This document shows positions 6,842-15,065 of a stretch of DNA of 64,000 nucleotides, piece after piece (within the stretch, counting starts at the first letter, position 1; every line of letters begins with the position of its first letter). The notes below the pieces were generated by a model. It was not told where the DNA came from and made no database searches. It worked only from the letters and a program-made list of their open reading frames with translations. The stretch comes from Pseudomonas sp. S30 (GTDB taxonomy: Bacteria > Pseudomonadota > Gammaproteobacteria > Pseudomonadales > Pseudomonadaceae), in assembly GCF_016518545.1 (NCBI RefSeq), contig NZ_JACVTO010000022.1:37483-101482 (forward strand). The letters are read 5' to 3'. The position numbers and the translations under genes are program-made.

Positions 6842-7702
6842 TCAACGGCGTGGCAGAAATTGTAGTGGGTCGACGGGTTTGCCTTGACGGCGAATTTCGA
6901 AATGCAGCTTCACCCGATCAGTGCCTGTGGACCCCATTTCCGCGATCGTCTGCCCTGCCTTGACCTGCTGCCCCTCCCGAACCACGAGCCTGCGGTTATG
7001 ACCGTAGGCACTGACGTAGGTATCGTTGTGCTTGATGATGATGAGCTCGCCGTAGCCCCTCAAGCCGCTCCCGGCGTAAACCACTGCACCGTCAGACGCA
7101 GCAAAAACAGGCTGTCCCAAATCTCCGGCGATATCAATGCCTTTATTCAAACTACCGTTTGAAGCAAATTTTCCAATCAGGACACCGTTGGCAGGCCATG
7201 TCCAGCCTCCCACGGCGCGCTCAGCGGCCGGCACCTGGGTCACGACCGGGGCTGTCGCACCAGAGGCTGCGGCTGCCGTCTTGTCACGAGTTGTTGCTGG
7301 GGAAACCGTAGCGCCTACAGGACGGCGTGTGACCGTGGTGCGGCTCGAAGAGGAAGGACTGGAAGTGACCACCGTGGTGCTGCCGCCCGCCCCGCTGCTG
7401 AAGCGGATCGGCTGGCCCGGGCGAATGGTGTAGGGCGGGGCGATACCGTTGCGCGCTGCCAGCTCCTTGTAATCCCAGCCGTAGCGAAAGGCGATGGAAA
7501 ACAAGGTGTCACCCGGCCTGACAACGTACTGGCCGGACGTCACAGTAGGACGCTTGGGCGCCGAACTGTTGCGGTCGACCACACGGGCGCCACTGGAGCC
7601 AGAGCTGGAACATCCCGCCAGCAGCGTGCCCATGGCCAGCGCAACCACCAGAAGCTTAAAACCCGACCGATCCCTGCGCTGCCGAATGATTGTGTGACCC
7701 AC
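6842..7702 (-). CDS. nlpD: NlpD-type LysM/LytM lipoprotein, amidase activator
   Basis: 286 residues from a GTG at 7702 (AGGGGAG 5 nt upstream). In-frame ATGs further upstream give an unlikely N-terminus. A signal peptide ends in the lipobox L-A-G-Cys31. A LysM peptidoglycan-binding domain (YVVRPGDTLFSIAFRYGW) lies near residues 60-105 and a C-terminal M23/LytM domain near 175-286. The first zinc-ligand motif is NKGID in place of H-x3-D and the last reads KLHFE, so the peptidase site is degenerate, as in E. coli NlpD. It therefore probably activates a septal amidase instead of cutting peptidoglycan itself. It lies in the pcm-nlpD-rpoS cluster. Confidence 0.93.
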   Translation of the reverse strand: MGHTIIRQRRDRSGFKLLVVALAMGTLLAGCSSSGSSGARVVDRNSSAPKRPTVTSGQYVVRPGDTLFSIAFRYGWDYKELAARNGIAPPYTIRPGQPIRFSSGAGGSTTVVTSSPSSSSRTTVTRRPVGATVSPATTRDKTAAAASGATAPVVTQVPAAERAVGGWTWPANGVLIGKFASNGSLNKGIDIAGDLGQPVFAASDGAVVYAGSGLRGYGELIIIKHNDTYVSAYGHNRRLVVREGQQVKAGQTIAEMGSTGTDRVKLHFEIRRQGKPVDPLQFLPRR

Positions 7703-7902
7703 CCGCGCTCCCCTCATGGTGCCTGAATCTGGATAAGACGATATGCAATATTGTTGCAATTATAACCGACGCGGGCCCAGGTGATCGCCAGGCACGCACG
7801 CCTGCGCCAGCCCGATGATTTGCCTGGCTCCGGCACATAGACCGGCCGGCGCCGCGAGAATTCGCCGATTCGGCAAATATCGCAGGTTCAGCGCCGTGTC
7901 CG

Positions 7903-8583
7903 TCAGGCCAGGGGCCCGTTGAGCAAGGGGACGAATCGCACCGCGCCCAAGACCCGGCGTGAGAACCCCTGCTCCTCGCGCACGATGAGCAGCAGCTGCT
8001 GCGCCTCGCCTGCCGGCCCCACCGGGATCACCAGGCGTCCGCCAGGCGCCAGCTGGTCGAGCAACGCCTGGGGCACCTCGGACGCCACTGCGGTGACGAT
8101 GATGCCGTTGTAGGGGGCCAACGCCGGCCATCCCTCGCAGCCGTCGCCCCAGCGAAACACCACGTTTCGCAGGTTCAATTCCAGCAGACGCTCTTTGGCC
8201 CGGTCCTGCAGCACCTTGATCCGCTCCACGGAAAACACCCGCTCGACCAACTGCGCGAGGATGGCGGTCTGATAGCCGGAGCCGGTACCGATCTCCAGCA
8301 CCTTGTCCAGCGGCCCGGCCTCGAGCAGCAGCTCGCTCATGTGCGCGACCATGAACGGCTGCGAGATGGTCTGGTTGTGGCCGATGGGCAGCGCGGTATC
8401 CTCGTACGCCCGATGCGCTAGCGCCTCGTCGACGAACAGGTGGCGCGGAGTACGGCGAATGCTCTCCAGCACTTGGGTGTTGGACACCCCCTCTTCGTAA
8501 AGCCGCTGGATCAGCCGTTCGCGCGTTCGCTGGGAAGTCATGCCGATGCCGCCGCGACGTTGCAGATCGTCCTGATCGCGCAT
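7903..8583 (-). CDS. pcm: Protein-L-isoaspartate O-methyltransferase
   Basis: 226 residues. The SAM-binding motif I is VLEIGTGSGYQTAIL, and the PCMT signature near the N-terminus includes ALPIGHNQTISQP. The enzyme methylates isoaspartyl residues of aged proteins as the first repair step. The ATG at 8583 overlaps the surE stop (TGATG), suggesting translational coupling. An alternative ATG at 8541 would give 212 residues, closer to some annotated homologues but with a poor ribosome-binding site. The pairing with surE is conserved in proteobacteria. Confidence 0.95.
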   Translation of the reverse strand: MRDQDDLQRRGGIGMTSQRTRERLIQRLYEEGVSNTQVLESIRRTPRHLFVDEALAHRAYEDTALPIGHNQTISQPFMVAHMSELLLEAGPLDKVLEIGTGSGYQTAILAQLVERVFSVERIKVLQDRAKERLLELNLRNVVFRWGDGCEGWPALAPYNGIIVTAVASEVPQALLDQLAPGGRLVIPVGPAGEAQQLLLIVREEQGFSRRVLGAVRFVPLLNGPLA

Positions 8584-9332
8584 CAGAGCAAGCCCTCCAG
8601 CCAGCTTTCCAGATGCTCGAAGGCTTCCTTGAAGGTGCGATCCAGCTGCAGCGGGGTGATGGACACGTAGCCTTGCATCACGGCATGGAAATCGGTGCCT
8701 GGCCCGCCGTCCTCGGCATCGCCGACCACGGCGATCCAGTAGCCTTCCTTGCCTCGCGGATTGACCTCGCGGGTGGGCGCGGCGGCACGCGCACGATGGC
8801 CCAGGCGGGTCAGGCGCACCCCGCGAATATGCTCCAGCGGCAAGTTGGGGATGTTGACGTTGAGTACGGTGCGCGCAGGCAATTGCAGGCGCGACTGCGC
8901 CTGAACCACGCGGCGGGCGATATCGGCGGCGGTCGGCAGGTTGTCCGGCTGGCGCGACAACAGCGAGAACGCCAGCGAAGTGGTGCCGAGGAATCGCCCC
9001 TCCAGCGCCGCACCGACGGTGCCGGAATACAGCACGTCATCACCGAGGTTGGCGCCCAGGTTGATACCCGACACGACCATGTCCGGCGTCTCGGGCAACA
9101 GGCCGTTGATGCCCAGGTGAACGCAGTCGGTCGGCGTGCCGTTCAGGCCGATGAAGCCATTGCTCAGCCGTGTCGGGTGCAGCGGGCGGTGGAGGGTCAG
9201 CGAACTGCCGGCGCCGCTCTTGTCTTGGTCCGGGGCGATCACCGCGCATTCGGCATGATCCTTGAGCGCGTCGTAAAGCGCCGCCAGGCCGGGAGCGGTG
9301 ACACCGTCATCGTTGGAAATCAGAATACGCAT
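8583..9332 (-). CDS. surE: 5'/3'-nucleotidase SurE
   Basis: 249 residues. It starts with the family signature MRILISNDDGVTAPGL, whose Asp-Asp pair binds the metal ion, and carries the later SGIN-x-G-xN motif (VVSGINLGANLGDDVLYSG). SurE dephosphorylates nucleoside monophosphates and is part of the stationary-phase survival cluster. Its start lies within the end of truD (13-bp overlap) and its stop overlaps the pcm start, so truD-surE-pcm should be one transcript. Confidence 0.96.
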   Translation of the reverse strand: MRILISNDDGVTAPGLAALYDALKDHAECAVIAPDQDKSGAGSSLTLHRPLHPTRLSNGFIGLNGTPTDCVHLGINGLLPETPDMVVSGINLGANLGDDVLYSGTVGAALEGRFLGTTSLAFSLLSRQPDNLPTAADIARRVVQAQSRLQLPARTVLNVNIPNLPLEHIRGVRLTRLGHRARAAAPTREVNPRGKEGYWIAVVGDAEDGGPGTDFHAVMQGYVSITPLQLDRTFKEAFEHLESWLEGLL

Positions 9333-10378
9333 GGGCTGTCCGTCTGCCCTGCCGGGACCAGATCCACAAGCTCGCGCACCACCACGGTGGCGAAGCATCC
9401 GGCCGGAAGGACGAATTCCAGTTGCAGGATATCAGGCTCGGGATAATGCCACGTCAGGCGCGCAATAGGGAGCCGCAGGATGCGCCGTTCGTGATCCAGT
9501 CCCGCCTTGCCCAGCCATTGGCACAGGGCGGGCTGCTCGGCGCCGATCGCCGTTTCCAGCGCGGCGACGGCGCCAGCGGTGGGCGGCAACCCGGCACCCC
9601 ACATCGGGCCAGTGGGGTGGAGGTCGAGAATGGCCAGTCTCGGGTCGGAGCATTCCGCTTCACCGGCAGGAAAAAAGCTACGACTGTCGGTGAAGGCCAA
9701 TAGATCGCCCACCTGTGCGCGGTTCCAGCTACCGTCGCTCACCCTGGCAGCCAGAGCCTGGTTGAACAGGTAGCTGCGCGCCGCCGAGAGCAGCCGCGAG
9801 CGCACGTTACGCTGCTCGGGCAGCGCCTGGCGAGCGGCCCAGCTCAAGGCATCCTGCACATTGCCACCGGCGTGCCCGAAGCGCTGGGTGCCGAAGTAGT
9901 TGGGCACACCCTGGGCCTTGAGCTGTGCCAGGCGTTCGTCCAGTACCGTACGGTCGGCGCTCAAGCCTGCCAGCCTCAAGGTGAAGCCGTTGGCCGAGTG
10001 CGCGCCGCGCTGCAGCTTGCGCTGATGGCGCACGCGCTGCAGTACCCGGAGGCTGTCGTCCTCGGCGCGGCACAGGTCCGGATCGGCCTTGCCAGGCAGA
10101 TGCAGGCTGAACCACTGCCGCGTCAGGGCCTGGCGGTCCTTCAAACCGGCGTAGCTGATGGCGCGCAATGGCACGCCGGCCGCACGAGCCAGCCGCCGGG
10201 CCGCCTCCTCGGTGTTCAGCTCACGTTTTTCCACCCATAGCCACAAATGTTCGCCTTGGCCGGAGAGCGGAATGTCCAGCACTTCATCGACCTGGAAATC
10301 GTCGGCAGTGGCCTTGAGCACGGCGCGGCCCAGGGCCTCGCCGTTGGCGCGCGGGCCCAGCAATTGCGATTCGGTCAT
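9320..10378 (-). CDS. truD: tRNA pseudouridine(13) synthase TruD
   Basis: 352 residues, the family length. The catalytic Asp81 lies in GLKDRQA, and the RNA-binding PNYFGTQRFG motif follows. The enzyme makes pseudouridine 13 in tRNA-Glu and related tRNAs. The start ATG overlaps the ispF stop codon and the end overlaps surE. The start is clear because upstream codons in this frame belong to the antisense of ispF. Confidence 0.96.
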   Translation of the reverse strand: MTESQLLGPRANGEALGRAVLKATADDFQVDEVLDIPLSGQGEHLWLWVEKRELNTEEAARRLARAAGVPLRAISYAGLKDRQALTRQWFSLHLPGKADPDLCRAEDDSLRVLQRVRHQRKLQRGAHSANGFTLRLAGLSADRTVLDERLAQLKAQGVPNYFGTQRFGHAGGNVQDALSWAARQALPEQRNVRSRLLSAARSYLFNQALAARVSDGSWNRAQVGDLLAFTDSRSFFPAGEAECSDPRLAILDLHPTGPMWGAGLPPTAGAVAALETAIGAEQPALCQWLGKAGLDHERRILRLPIARLTWHYPEPDILQLEFVLPAGCFATVVVRELVDLVPAGQTDSPCVF

Positions 10379-10848
10379 AGCGCCAGCAGCAGGGCGACCG
10401 CGTGCACCGCGATCCCCTCCTCCCGGCCGGTGAAGCCCAGTTTCTCGGTGGTGGTGGCCTTGACGTTGACCTGATCGAGCTGGACCTGCAGGTCTTCGGC
10501 GATCAACTGGCGCATGGCCTCGATGTGCAGCGCCATTTTCGGCGCCTGGGCAACGATGGTGGCATCGACGTTGGCGACCTTCCACCCCTTGGCCTGAACC
10601 ACGCCCACAACATGGCGCAGCAGTACACGGCTGTCAGCGCCCTTGAACTGCGGATCGGTATCGGGGAAGTGCTTGCCGATGTCGCCCAGCGCCGCAGCGC
10701 CCAGCAGTGCGTCGCTCAGCGCATGCAGCAGCACATCGCCATCGGAATGGGCCAGCAGGCCGTGCTTGTGGGGAATACGCACCCCGCCCAAGGTAATGAA
10801 ATCACCGTCGGCGAAACGGTGCACATCGTAGCCGTGGCCAATACGCAT
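10375..10848 (-). CDS. ispF: 2-C-methyl-D-erythritol 2,4-cyclodiphosphate synthase
   Basis: 157 residues beginning MRIGHGYDVHRF, whose Asp8 and His10 are zinc ligands; His42 of LAHSDGDVLLHA completes the site. The C-terminal signature TTTEKLGFTGR is present. It performs the fifth step of the MEP isoprenoid pathway, of which ispD and dxr are also in this window. The start codon lies only a few bases after a terminator-type hairpin, and the best Shine-Dalgarno-like bases (AGGG) are inside that hairpin. Confidence 0.97.
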   Translation of the reverse strand: MRIGHGYDVHRFADGDFITLGGVRIPHKHGLLAHSDGDVLLHALSDALLGAAALGDIGKHFPDTDPQFKGADSRVLLRHVVGVVQAKGWKVANVDATIVAQAPKMALHIEAMRQLIAEDLQVQLDQVNVKATTTEKLGFTGREEGIAVHAVALLLAL

Positions 10849-10850
10849 AG

Positions 10851-10876
10851 AAAAACGCCCTGATTGAGTCAGGGCG
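10851..10876 (-). terminator. Terminator between fghA and ispF
   Basis: On the minus strand the stem CGCCCTGA/TCAGGGCG is followed by five T, then directly by the ispF start region. It should end adhC-fghA transcripts. Any read-through RNA would fold the ispF ribosome-binding area. Confidence 0.75.
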
Positions 10877-10939
10877 AGATTCTACCTGCATTTGCGCCGA
10901 CAGGCTCGGGGCTTGATGCCCTGGGCCGGCCGCCGCCGT

Positions 10940-11785
10940 TCAGCGGCCCAGGGCCTTGGCGTGATGGCGCAGGTGCTCGCCGATGAAGCTGGCGATGAAG
11001 TAGTAGCTGTGATCGTAGCCTGGTTGCAGGCGCAAGGTCAGAGCGTGACCGCCCTTGCGAGCGGCCTGCTCCAGGGCCTGGGGCTTGAGCTGGGTGTCGA
11101 GGAAGTCGTCGCGGTCCCCTTGATCCACCAGCAGTGGCGGGCATTCGCTGGCCTGTGCCAGGAGCACGCTGGCATCCCACTCGCGCCAGCGTGAGCGGTC
11201 CTCGCCCAGGTAGCGCGAGAACGCCTTCTCGCCCCATGGGCAGTCCATGGGGTTGCTGATCGGCGAGAACGCCGAGATCGACCGGTAGCGTCCCGGGTTG
11301 CGCAACCCACAGACCAACGCACCGTGCCCGCCCATCGAGTGGCCGCTGATGCTGCGTTGCTCGGAGGCCGGGAAGTGGGCCTCGATCAAGGCGGGCAACT
11401 CGTCCACCACGTAGTCGTGCATGCGGTAGTGCTGAGCCCAGGGCTGCTGGGTGGCGTTGAGATAGAACCCGGCACCCAGACCGAAGTCCCAGGCGCCCTC
11501 GGGATCGTCCGGCACCTGCTCGCCACGCGGGCTGGTGTCCGGGGCGACGATGATCAGCCCGAGTTCTGCAGCCAGCCGCTGAGCGCCCGCCTTCTGCATG
11601 AAGTTCTCGTCCGTGCAGGTCAGGCCGCTGAGCCAGTACAGCACGGGCAGTTTTTCGCCTTGCTCGGCCTGCGGCGGCAGGTAAACGGCGAACACCATGT
11701 CGCAGCCCAGCACCTTGGACGAGTGCCGGTAGCGCTTGTGCCAACCGCCGAAGCTTTTCTGGCAGGAGATGTTTTCCAGGCTCAT
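10940..11785 (-). CDS. fghA: S-formylglutathione hydrolase
   Basis: 281 residues of the esterase D alpha/beta-hydrolase family. Nucleophile Ser150 lies in GHSMGGHG; the acid is in VDQGDRDDF and the histidine in PGYDHSYYF. It hydrolyses S-formylglutathione to formate and glutathione, the second step of glutathione-dependent formaldehyde removal. The gene begins 8 nt after the adhC stop, so the two steps are co-transcribed. Confidence 0.96.
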   Translation of the reverse strand: MSLENISCQKSFGGWHKRYRHSSKVLGCDMVFAVYLPPQAEQGEKLPVLYWLSGLTCTDENFMQKAGAQRLAAELGLIIVAPDTSPRGEQVPDDPEGAWDFGLGAGFYLNATQQPWAQHYRMHDYVVDELPALIEAHFPASEQRSISGHSMGGHGALVCGLRNPGRYRSISAFSPISNPMDCPWGEKAFSRYLGEDRSRWREWDASVLLAQASECPPLLVDQGDRDDFLDTQLKPQALEQAARKGGHALTLRLQPGYDHSYYFIASFIGEHLRHHAKALGR

Positions 11786-11793
11786 GGCAAACC

Positions 11794-12906
11794 TCAGAAG
11801 TGAATCACGCTACGGATGCTCTTGCCTTCGTGCATCAAATCGAAGGCCTTGTTGATGTCCTCCAGCCCCATGGTGTGGGTGATGAAGGTGTCCAGCGGGA
11901 TCTCGCCCTTCTCGGCCATTTCCACATAGCTGGGCAGCTCGCTGCGCCCGCGCACGCCGCCGAACGCCGAACCGCGCCAGACGCGACCGGTGACCAGCTG
12001 GAACGGACGGGTGGCGATCTCCTGACCGGCACCGGCCACGCCGATGATCACCGACTCGCCCCAGCCCTTGTGGCAGCATTCCAACGCGGCGCGCATGAGC
12101 TGCACATTGCCGATGCACTCGAAGGAATAGTCCACGCCGCCGTCGGTGAGGTCGACGATCACTTCCTGGATGGGCCGGTCGTATTCCTTCGGATTGACAC
12201 AGTCGGTCGCACCCAGCTGGCGGGCGATCTCGAACTTCGCCGGGTTGATGTCGATGGCGATGATGCGCGAGGCCTTGGCCTTGACCGCCCCGATGATCGC
12301 CGACAGGCCGATACCGCCCAGCCCGAACACGGCAACCGTGTCACCCGGCTGAACCTTGGCGGTATTGAGCACGGCACCGATACCGGTGGTCACGCCGCAA
12401 CCGAGCAGACAGACCTTTTCCAGCGGCGCCTCTTTCTGGATCTTGGCCACCGAGATCTCCGGCAGCACGGTGTACTCGGAGAAGGTCGAGGTGCCCATGT
12501 AATGGAACAGCTGCTGGCCCTTGTAGCTGAAACGCGTGGTGCCGTCGGGCATCAGCCCCTTGCCCTGAGTGGCACGGATCGCCTGGCACAGGTTGGTCTT
12601 GCCGGACAGGCAGAACTTGCATTTGCCGCATTCGGGGGTGTAGAGCGGGATCACGTGATCCCCGACCGCCAGGGAGGTCACACCCTCCCCGACCGCCTCG
12701 ACGATCGCGCCGCCCTCGTGGCCGAGGATGGACGGGAAGATACCTTCGGGGTCGGCACCGGAAAGCGTGTAGGCATCCGTATGGCAGACACCGCTGGCCA
12801 CGACACGCAACAGCACTTCGCCGGCCTTGGGCATGGCCACGTCGACCTCGACGATTTCCAGGGGTTTCTTGGCCTCGAAGGCGACAGCGGCACGGGACTT
12901 GATCAT
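11794..12906 (-). CDS. adhC: S-(hydroxymethyl)glutathione dehydrogenase (class III alcohol dehydrogenase)
   Basis: 370 residues. Catalytic zinc ligands are in GVCHTD and GHEGG, the structural-zinc cysteines are in PECGKCKFCLSGKTNLC, and the NAD-binding Rossmann motif is FGLGGIG. It oxidises the spontaneous glutathione-formaldehyde adduct to S-formylglutathione. The ATG at 12906 gives the normal family length. The upstream region is shared with a divergent LysR regulator, the usual arrangement for a regulated detoxification operon. Confidence 0.96.
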   Translation of the reverse strand: MIKSRAAVAFEAKKPLEIVEVDVAMPKAGEVLLRVVASGVCHTDAYTLSGADPEGIFPSILGHEGGAIVEAVGEGVTSLAVGDHVIPLYTPECGKCKFCLSGKTNLCQAIRATQGKGLMPDGTTRFSYKGQQLFHYMGTSTFSEYTVLPEISVAKIQKEAPLEKVCLLGCGVTTGIGAVLNTAKVQPGDTVAVFGLGGIGLSAIIGAVKAKASRIIAIDINPAKFEIARQLGATDCVNPKEYDRPIQEVIVDLTDGGVDYSFECIGNVQLMRAALECCHKGWGESVIIGVAGAGQEIATRPFQLVTGRVWRGSAFGGVRGRSELPSYVEMAEKGEIPLDTFITHTMGLEDINKAFDLMHEGKSIRSVIHF

Positions 12907-12962
12907 CAGGCTCTCCATAAGGGATGGTGCGATGAAACAGTGTAATTGACCGCCTTTTAATG

Positions 12963-13007
12963 AATAATCCTGCCCAACACAAAACATTATTGCCATGCAG
13001 GGATAAT
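12963..13007. promoter_or_regulatory. Likely LysR-box region between adhC and its divergent regulator
   Basis: A+T-rich dyads AATAAT/ATTATT (12963-12968 and 12986-12991) and ATTAT/ATAAT (12986-12990 and 13003-13007) overlap, in otherwise GC-rich DNA, directly in front of the LysR gene. Such T-N-A dyads are typical of LysR-type binding sites. Confidence 0.35.
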
Positions 13008-13009
13008 CG

Positions 13010-13900
13010 ATGGGCAGTCGCTGGGAGGGGATCGATGAGTTCGTGGCCGTGGCCGAGTCGGGACAGTTCACCGCAGCGGCCGAGCGCCTCGGTGTGTCGT
13101 CCTCTCACGTCAGCCGCCAGATCGCCCGCCTGGAAGAGCGCCTGCAGACCCGCCTGCTCTATCGCAGCACTCGGCGCGTGACCCTCACCGAAGCCGGGCA
13201 GACTTTCCTCCAGCATTGCCAGCGTCTTCAGGACGGGCGCGAGGAAGCGCTTCGGGCCATGGGCGATCTGGCCAGCGAACCCAAGGGACTGTTGCGCATG
13301 ACCTGCGCAGTCGCCTACGGAGAGCGTTTCATCGTGCCCCTGGTGACCCGCTTCATGACGCGCTATCCGCACTTGCGCATCGATGTGGAGTTGAGCAACC
13401 GGCCTCTGGATCTGGTGCATGAAGGCATGGATCTGGCCATCCGCCTGGGTCGCTTGCAGGATTCGCGGCTGATAGCCACCCGCCTGGCGCCGCGGCGCAT
13501 GCACCTGTGTGCATCGCCCGCCTATCTGGAGCGCTATGGCCGCCCGCACAGCGTGTCGGAACTGGCGCGACACAACTGCCTGGTCGGCAGCTCCGACCTC
13601 TGGGTGTTGCAGCAGGAGGGCCGCGAAATCAGCCTGAGGGTTCAGGGCAATTGGCGCTGCAACAGCGGTCAGGCGGTACTGGACGCGGCGCTGCTGGGCA
13701 TGGGCCTGTGCCAGTTGCCGGATTACTATGTGCTGGAGCACCTGCACAGCGGCGCCCTGGTCTCACTGCTCCAGGCGCATCAACCGCCCAATACCGCCGT
13801 GTGGGCGCTGTATCCACAACAACGACACTTGTCGCCCAAGGTGCGGCGGCTGGTGGATGCCCTCAAGGAAGGGCTGGCTGGACTGCCGGAATATCGCTGA
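13010..13900 (+). CDS. LysR-type transcriptional regulator, divergent from adhC-fghA
   Basis: 296 residues. The N-terminal winged helix-turn-helix (FTAAAERLGVSSSHVSRQ) is followed by a linker helix and a periplasmic-binding-like effector domain from about residue 90. AGGGA precedes the ATG. Its position, back to back with formaldehyde-detoxification genes, suggests it controls them. The P. aeruginosa gene at this place (PA3630) has been described as the formaldehyde-responsive regulator GfnR, to my recollection. It converges with ispD, leaving only 16 bp between the stops. Confidence 0.88.
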   Translation: MGSRWEGIDEFVAVAESGQFTAAAERLGVSSSHVSRQIARLEERLQTRLLYRSTRRVTLTEAGQTFLQHCQRLQDGREEALRAMGDLASEPKGLLRMTCAVAYGERFIVPLVTRFMTRYPHLRIDVELSNRPLDLVHEGMDLAIRLGRLQDSRLIATRLAPRRMHLCASPAYLERYGRPHSVSELARHNCLVGSSDLWVLQQEGREISLRVQGNWRCNSGQAVLDAALLGMGLCQLPDYYVLEHLHSGALVSLLQAHQPPNTAVWALYPQQRHLSPKVRRLVDALKEGLAGLPEYR

Positions 13901-13916
13901 TGCCGCACCGGCCCGA

Positions 13917-14624
13917 TCAGGATCGCCCGGCCCAGCGCTGGCGCAGCCACTCCAGGTCTTCGGGTCGAGTCACCTTGATGTTGTCGCTGCGCCCTTCGAT
14001 CAGGCGTGGTGCGTAGCCGGCCCATTCGATGGCCGATGACTCGTCGGTCACCGCCACCTCCGCGACCAGGCATTCGGCCAGTGCCCGATGCAGCAGGCCA
14101 AGCCTGAACATCTGCGGCGTATAGGCCTGCCAGATGGTGCTGCGATCTACGGTGGTGCTGACCCGCCCGTCAACGCTGGCGCGCTTGAGGGTGTCGCGAG
14201 CCGGCACCGCGAGCAGGCCGCCCACAGGATCGTCCGCCAGTTCACACAGCAGCTTGTCCAGATCGCTACGGGCCAGATTGGGCCGCGCGGCATCGTGAAC
14301 CAGCACCCAGTCGCCGTCCTCAGCGCCCTGGGCGTGGAGCAGAAGCAAGGCGTTGAGCACCGAGTCGGCCCGCTCGCGTCCGCCACGGGCACGTCGAATG
14401 CGAGGATGGCTGGCGCATGGCAGAGTTGGCCAGAAGGGATCGTCATCGGCCACGCTGACCACCACGCCAGTGAGGGTGGGGTGGTCGAGAAAACCATCGA
14501 GGCTGTGCTCCAGGAGGGTCTGCCCGCCCAGTTTCAGGTACTGCTTGGGGCGATCGGCAGCCATGCGGGCACCAACGCCTGCGGCAGGGATCACGGCCCA
14601 GAAGGTCGGCGTCGGCTGGATCAT
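13917..14624 (-). CDS. ispD: 2-C-methyl-D-erythritol 4-phosphate cytidylyltransferase
   Basis: 235 residues. The N-terminal nucleotide-binding motif is IPAAGVGARM-x6-KQY, and the IspD signature VLVHDAARP is present. It performs the third step of the MEP pathway. Its ATG overlaps the ftsB stop (ATGA), so the two are coupled, an arrangement conserved in gamma-proteobacteria. ispF, its usual neighbour, is 3 kb away here because adhC-fghA and the LysR gene intervene. Confidence 0.96.
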   Translation of the reverse strand: MIQPTPTFWAVIPAAGVGARMAADRPKQYLKLGGQTLLEHSLDGFLDHPTLTGVVVSVADDDPFWPTLPCASHPRIRRARGGRERADSVLNALLLLHAQGAEDGDWVLVHDAARPNLARSDLDKLLCELADDPVGGLLAVPARDTLKRASVDGRVSTTVDRSTIWQAYTPQMFRLGLLHRALAECLVAEVAVTDESSAIEWAGYAPRLIEGRSDNIKVTRPEDLEWLRQRWAGRS

Positions 14625-14902
14625 TTCTGCGGCAGCTGGTAGAGGGTTTCCCCCTCCTTGACCATCCCCAGTTCGTGGCGAGCGCGCTCTTCGACGGTTT
14701 CCATACCTTTCTTCAATTCCAGCACTTCGGCGTCGAGCACGCGATTGCGTTCCAGCAGCCGTTCGTTTTCGGCGTGCTGGTCGGCGATCTGCTGTTGCAG
14801 CTCGGCCACCTGCGCCAGACTGCCATTACCCACCCACAGGCGATACTGCAGACCCGCAAGCAGCAACAGCAGAACGAGGAACAACCAATAGGGACTGCGC
14901 AT
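14621..14902 (-). CDS. ftsB: Cell division protein FtsB
   Basis: 93 residues: a short cytoplasmic N-terminus, one membrane segment (about residues 4-22) and a periplasmic coiled coil (about 28-72, with AELQQQIADQHAENERLLER). FtsB forms the FtsQBL divisome complex and helps trigger septal peptidoglycan synthesis. I chose the ATG at 14902 because it starts directly before the membrane segment, giving the family length. An earlier ATG would add 18 unconserved residues. Confidence 0.93.
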   Translation of the reverse strand: MRSPYWLFLVLLLLLAGLQYRLWVGNGSLAQVAELQQQIADQHAENERLLERNRVLDAEVLELKKGMETVEERARHELGMVKEGETLYQLPQK

Positions 14903-14956
14903 GAAGGTATCCAGGAGTAAAGGCCGCCGCAGGCCACAGCGAGCTTCCGATAGCAC

Positions 14957-14980
14957 GAAGCCTGGCCGAGGCCAGGCTTC
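14957..14980. terminator. Perfect hairpin between eno and ftsB
   Basis: GAAGCCTGGCC and GGCCAGGCTTC form an 11-bp stem with only two unpaired bases. No T run follows on either side, so it may be a weak terminator, an RNA-processing or stability hairpin, or an attenuator of ftsB-ispD. Confidence 0.45.
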
Positions 14981-15065
14981 ATTGACAGAGCCCTGTCTGA
15001 AGGCGCCGATCGTTCAGTAGGAACGCTCGGACAACCCCGGCTGCTGCCTTTTTACCATCTCTTGC

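Noticed and set aside
7703..7902. A small gene between nlpD and pcm
   Set aside because: The open frames there lack a ribosome-binding site and recognisable composition. I treat the 200 bp as non-coding.
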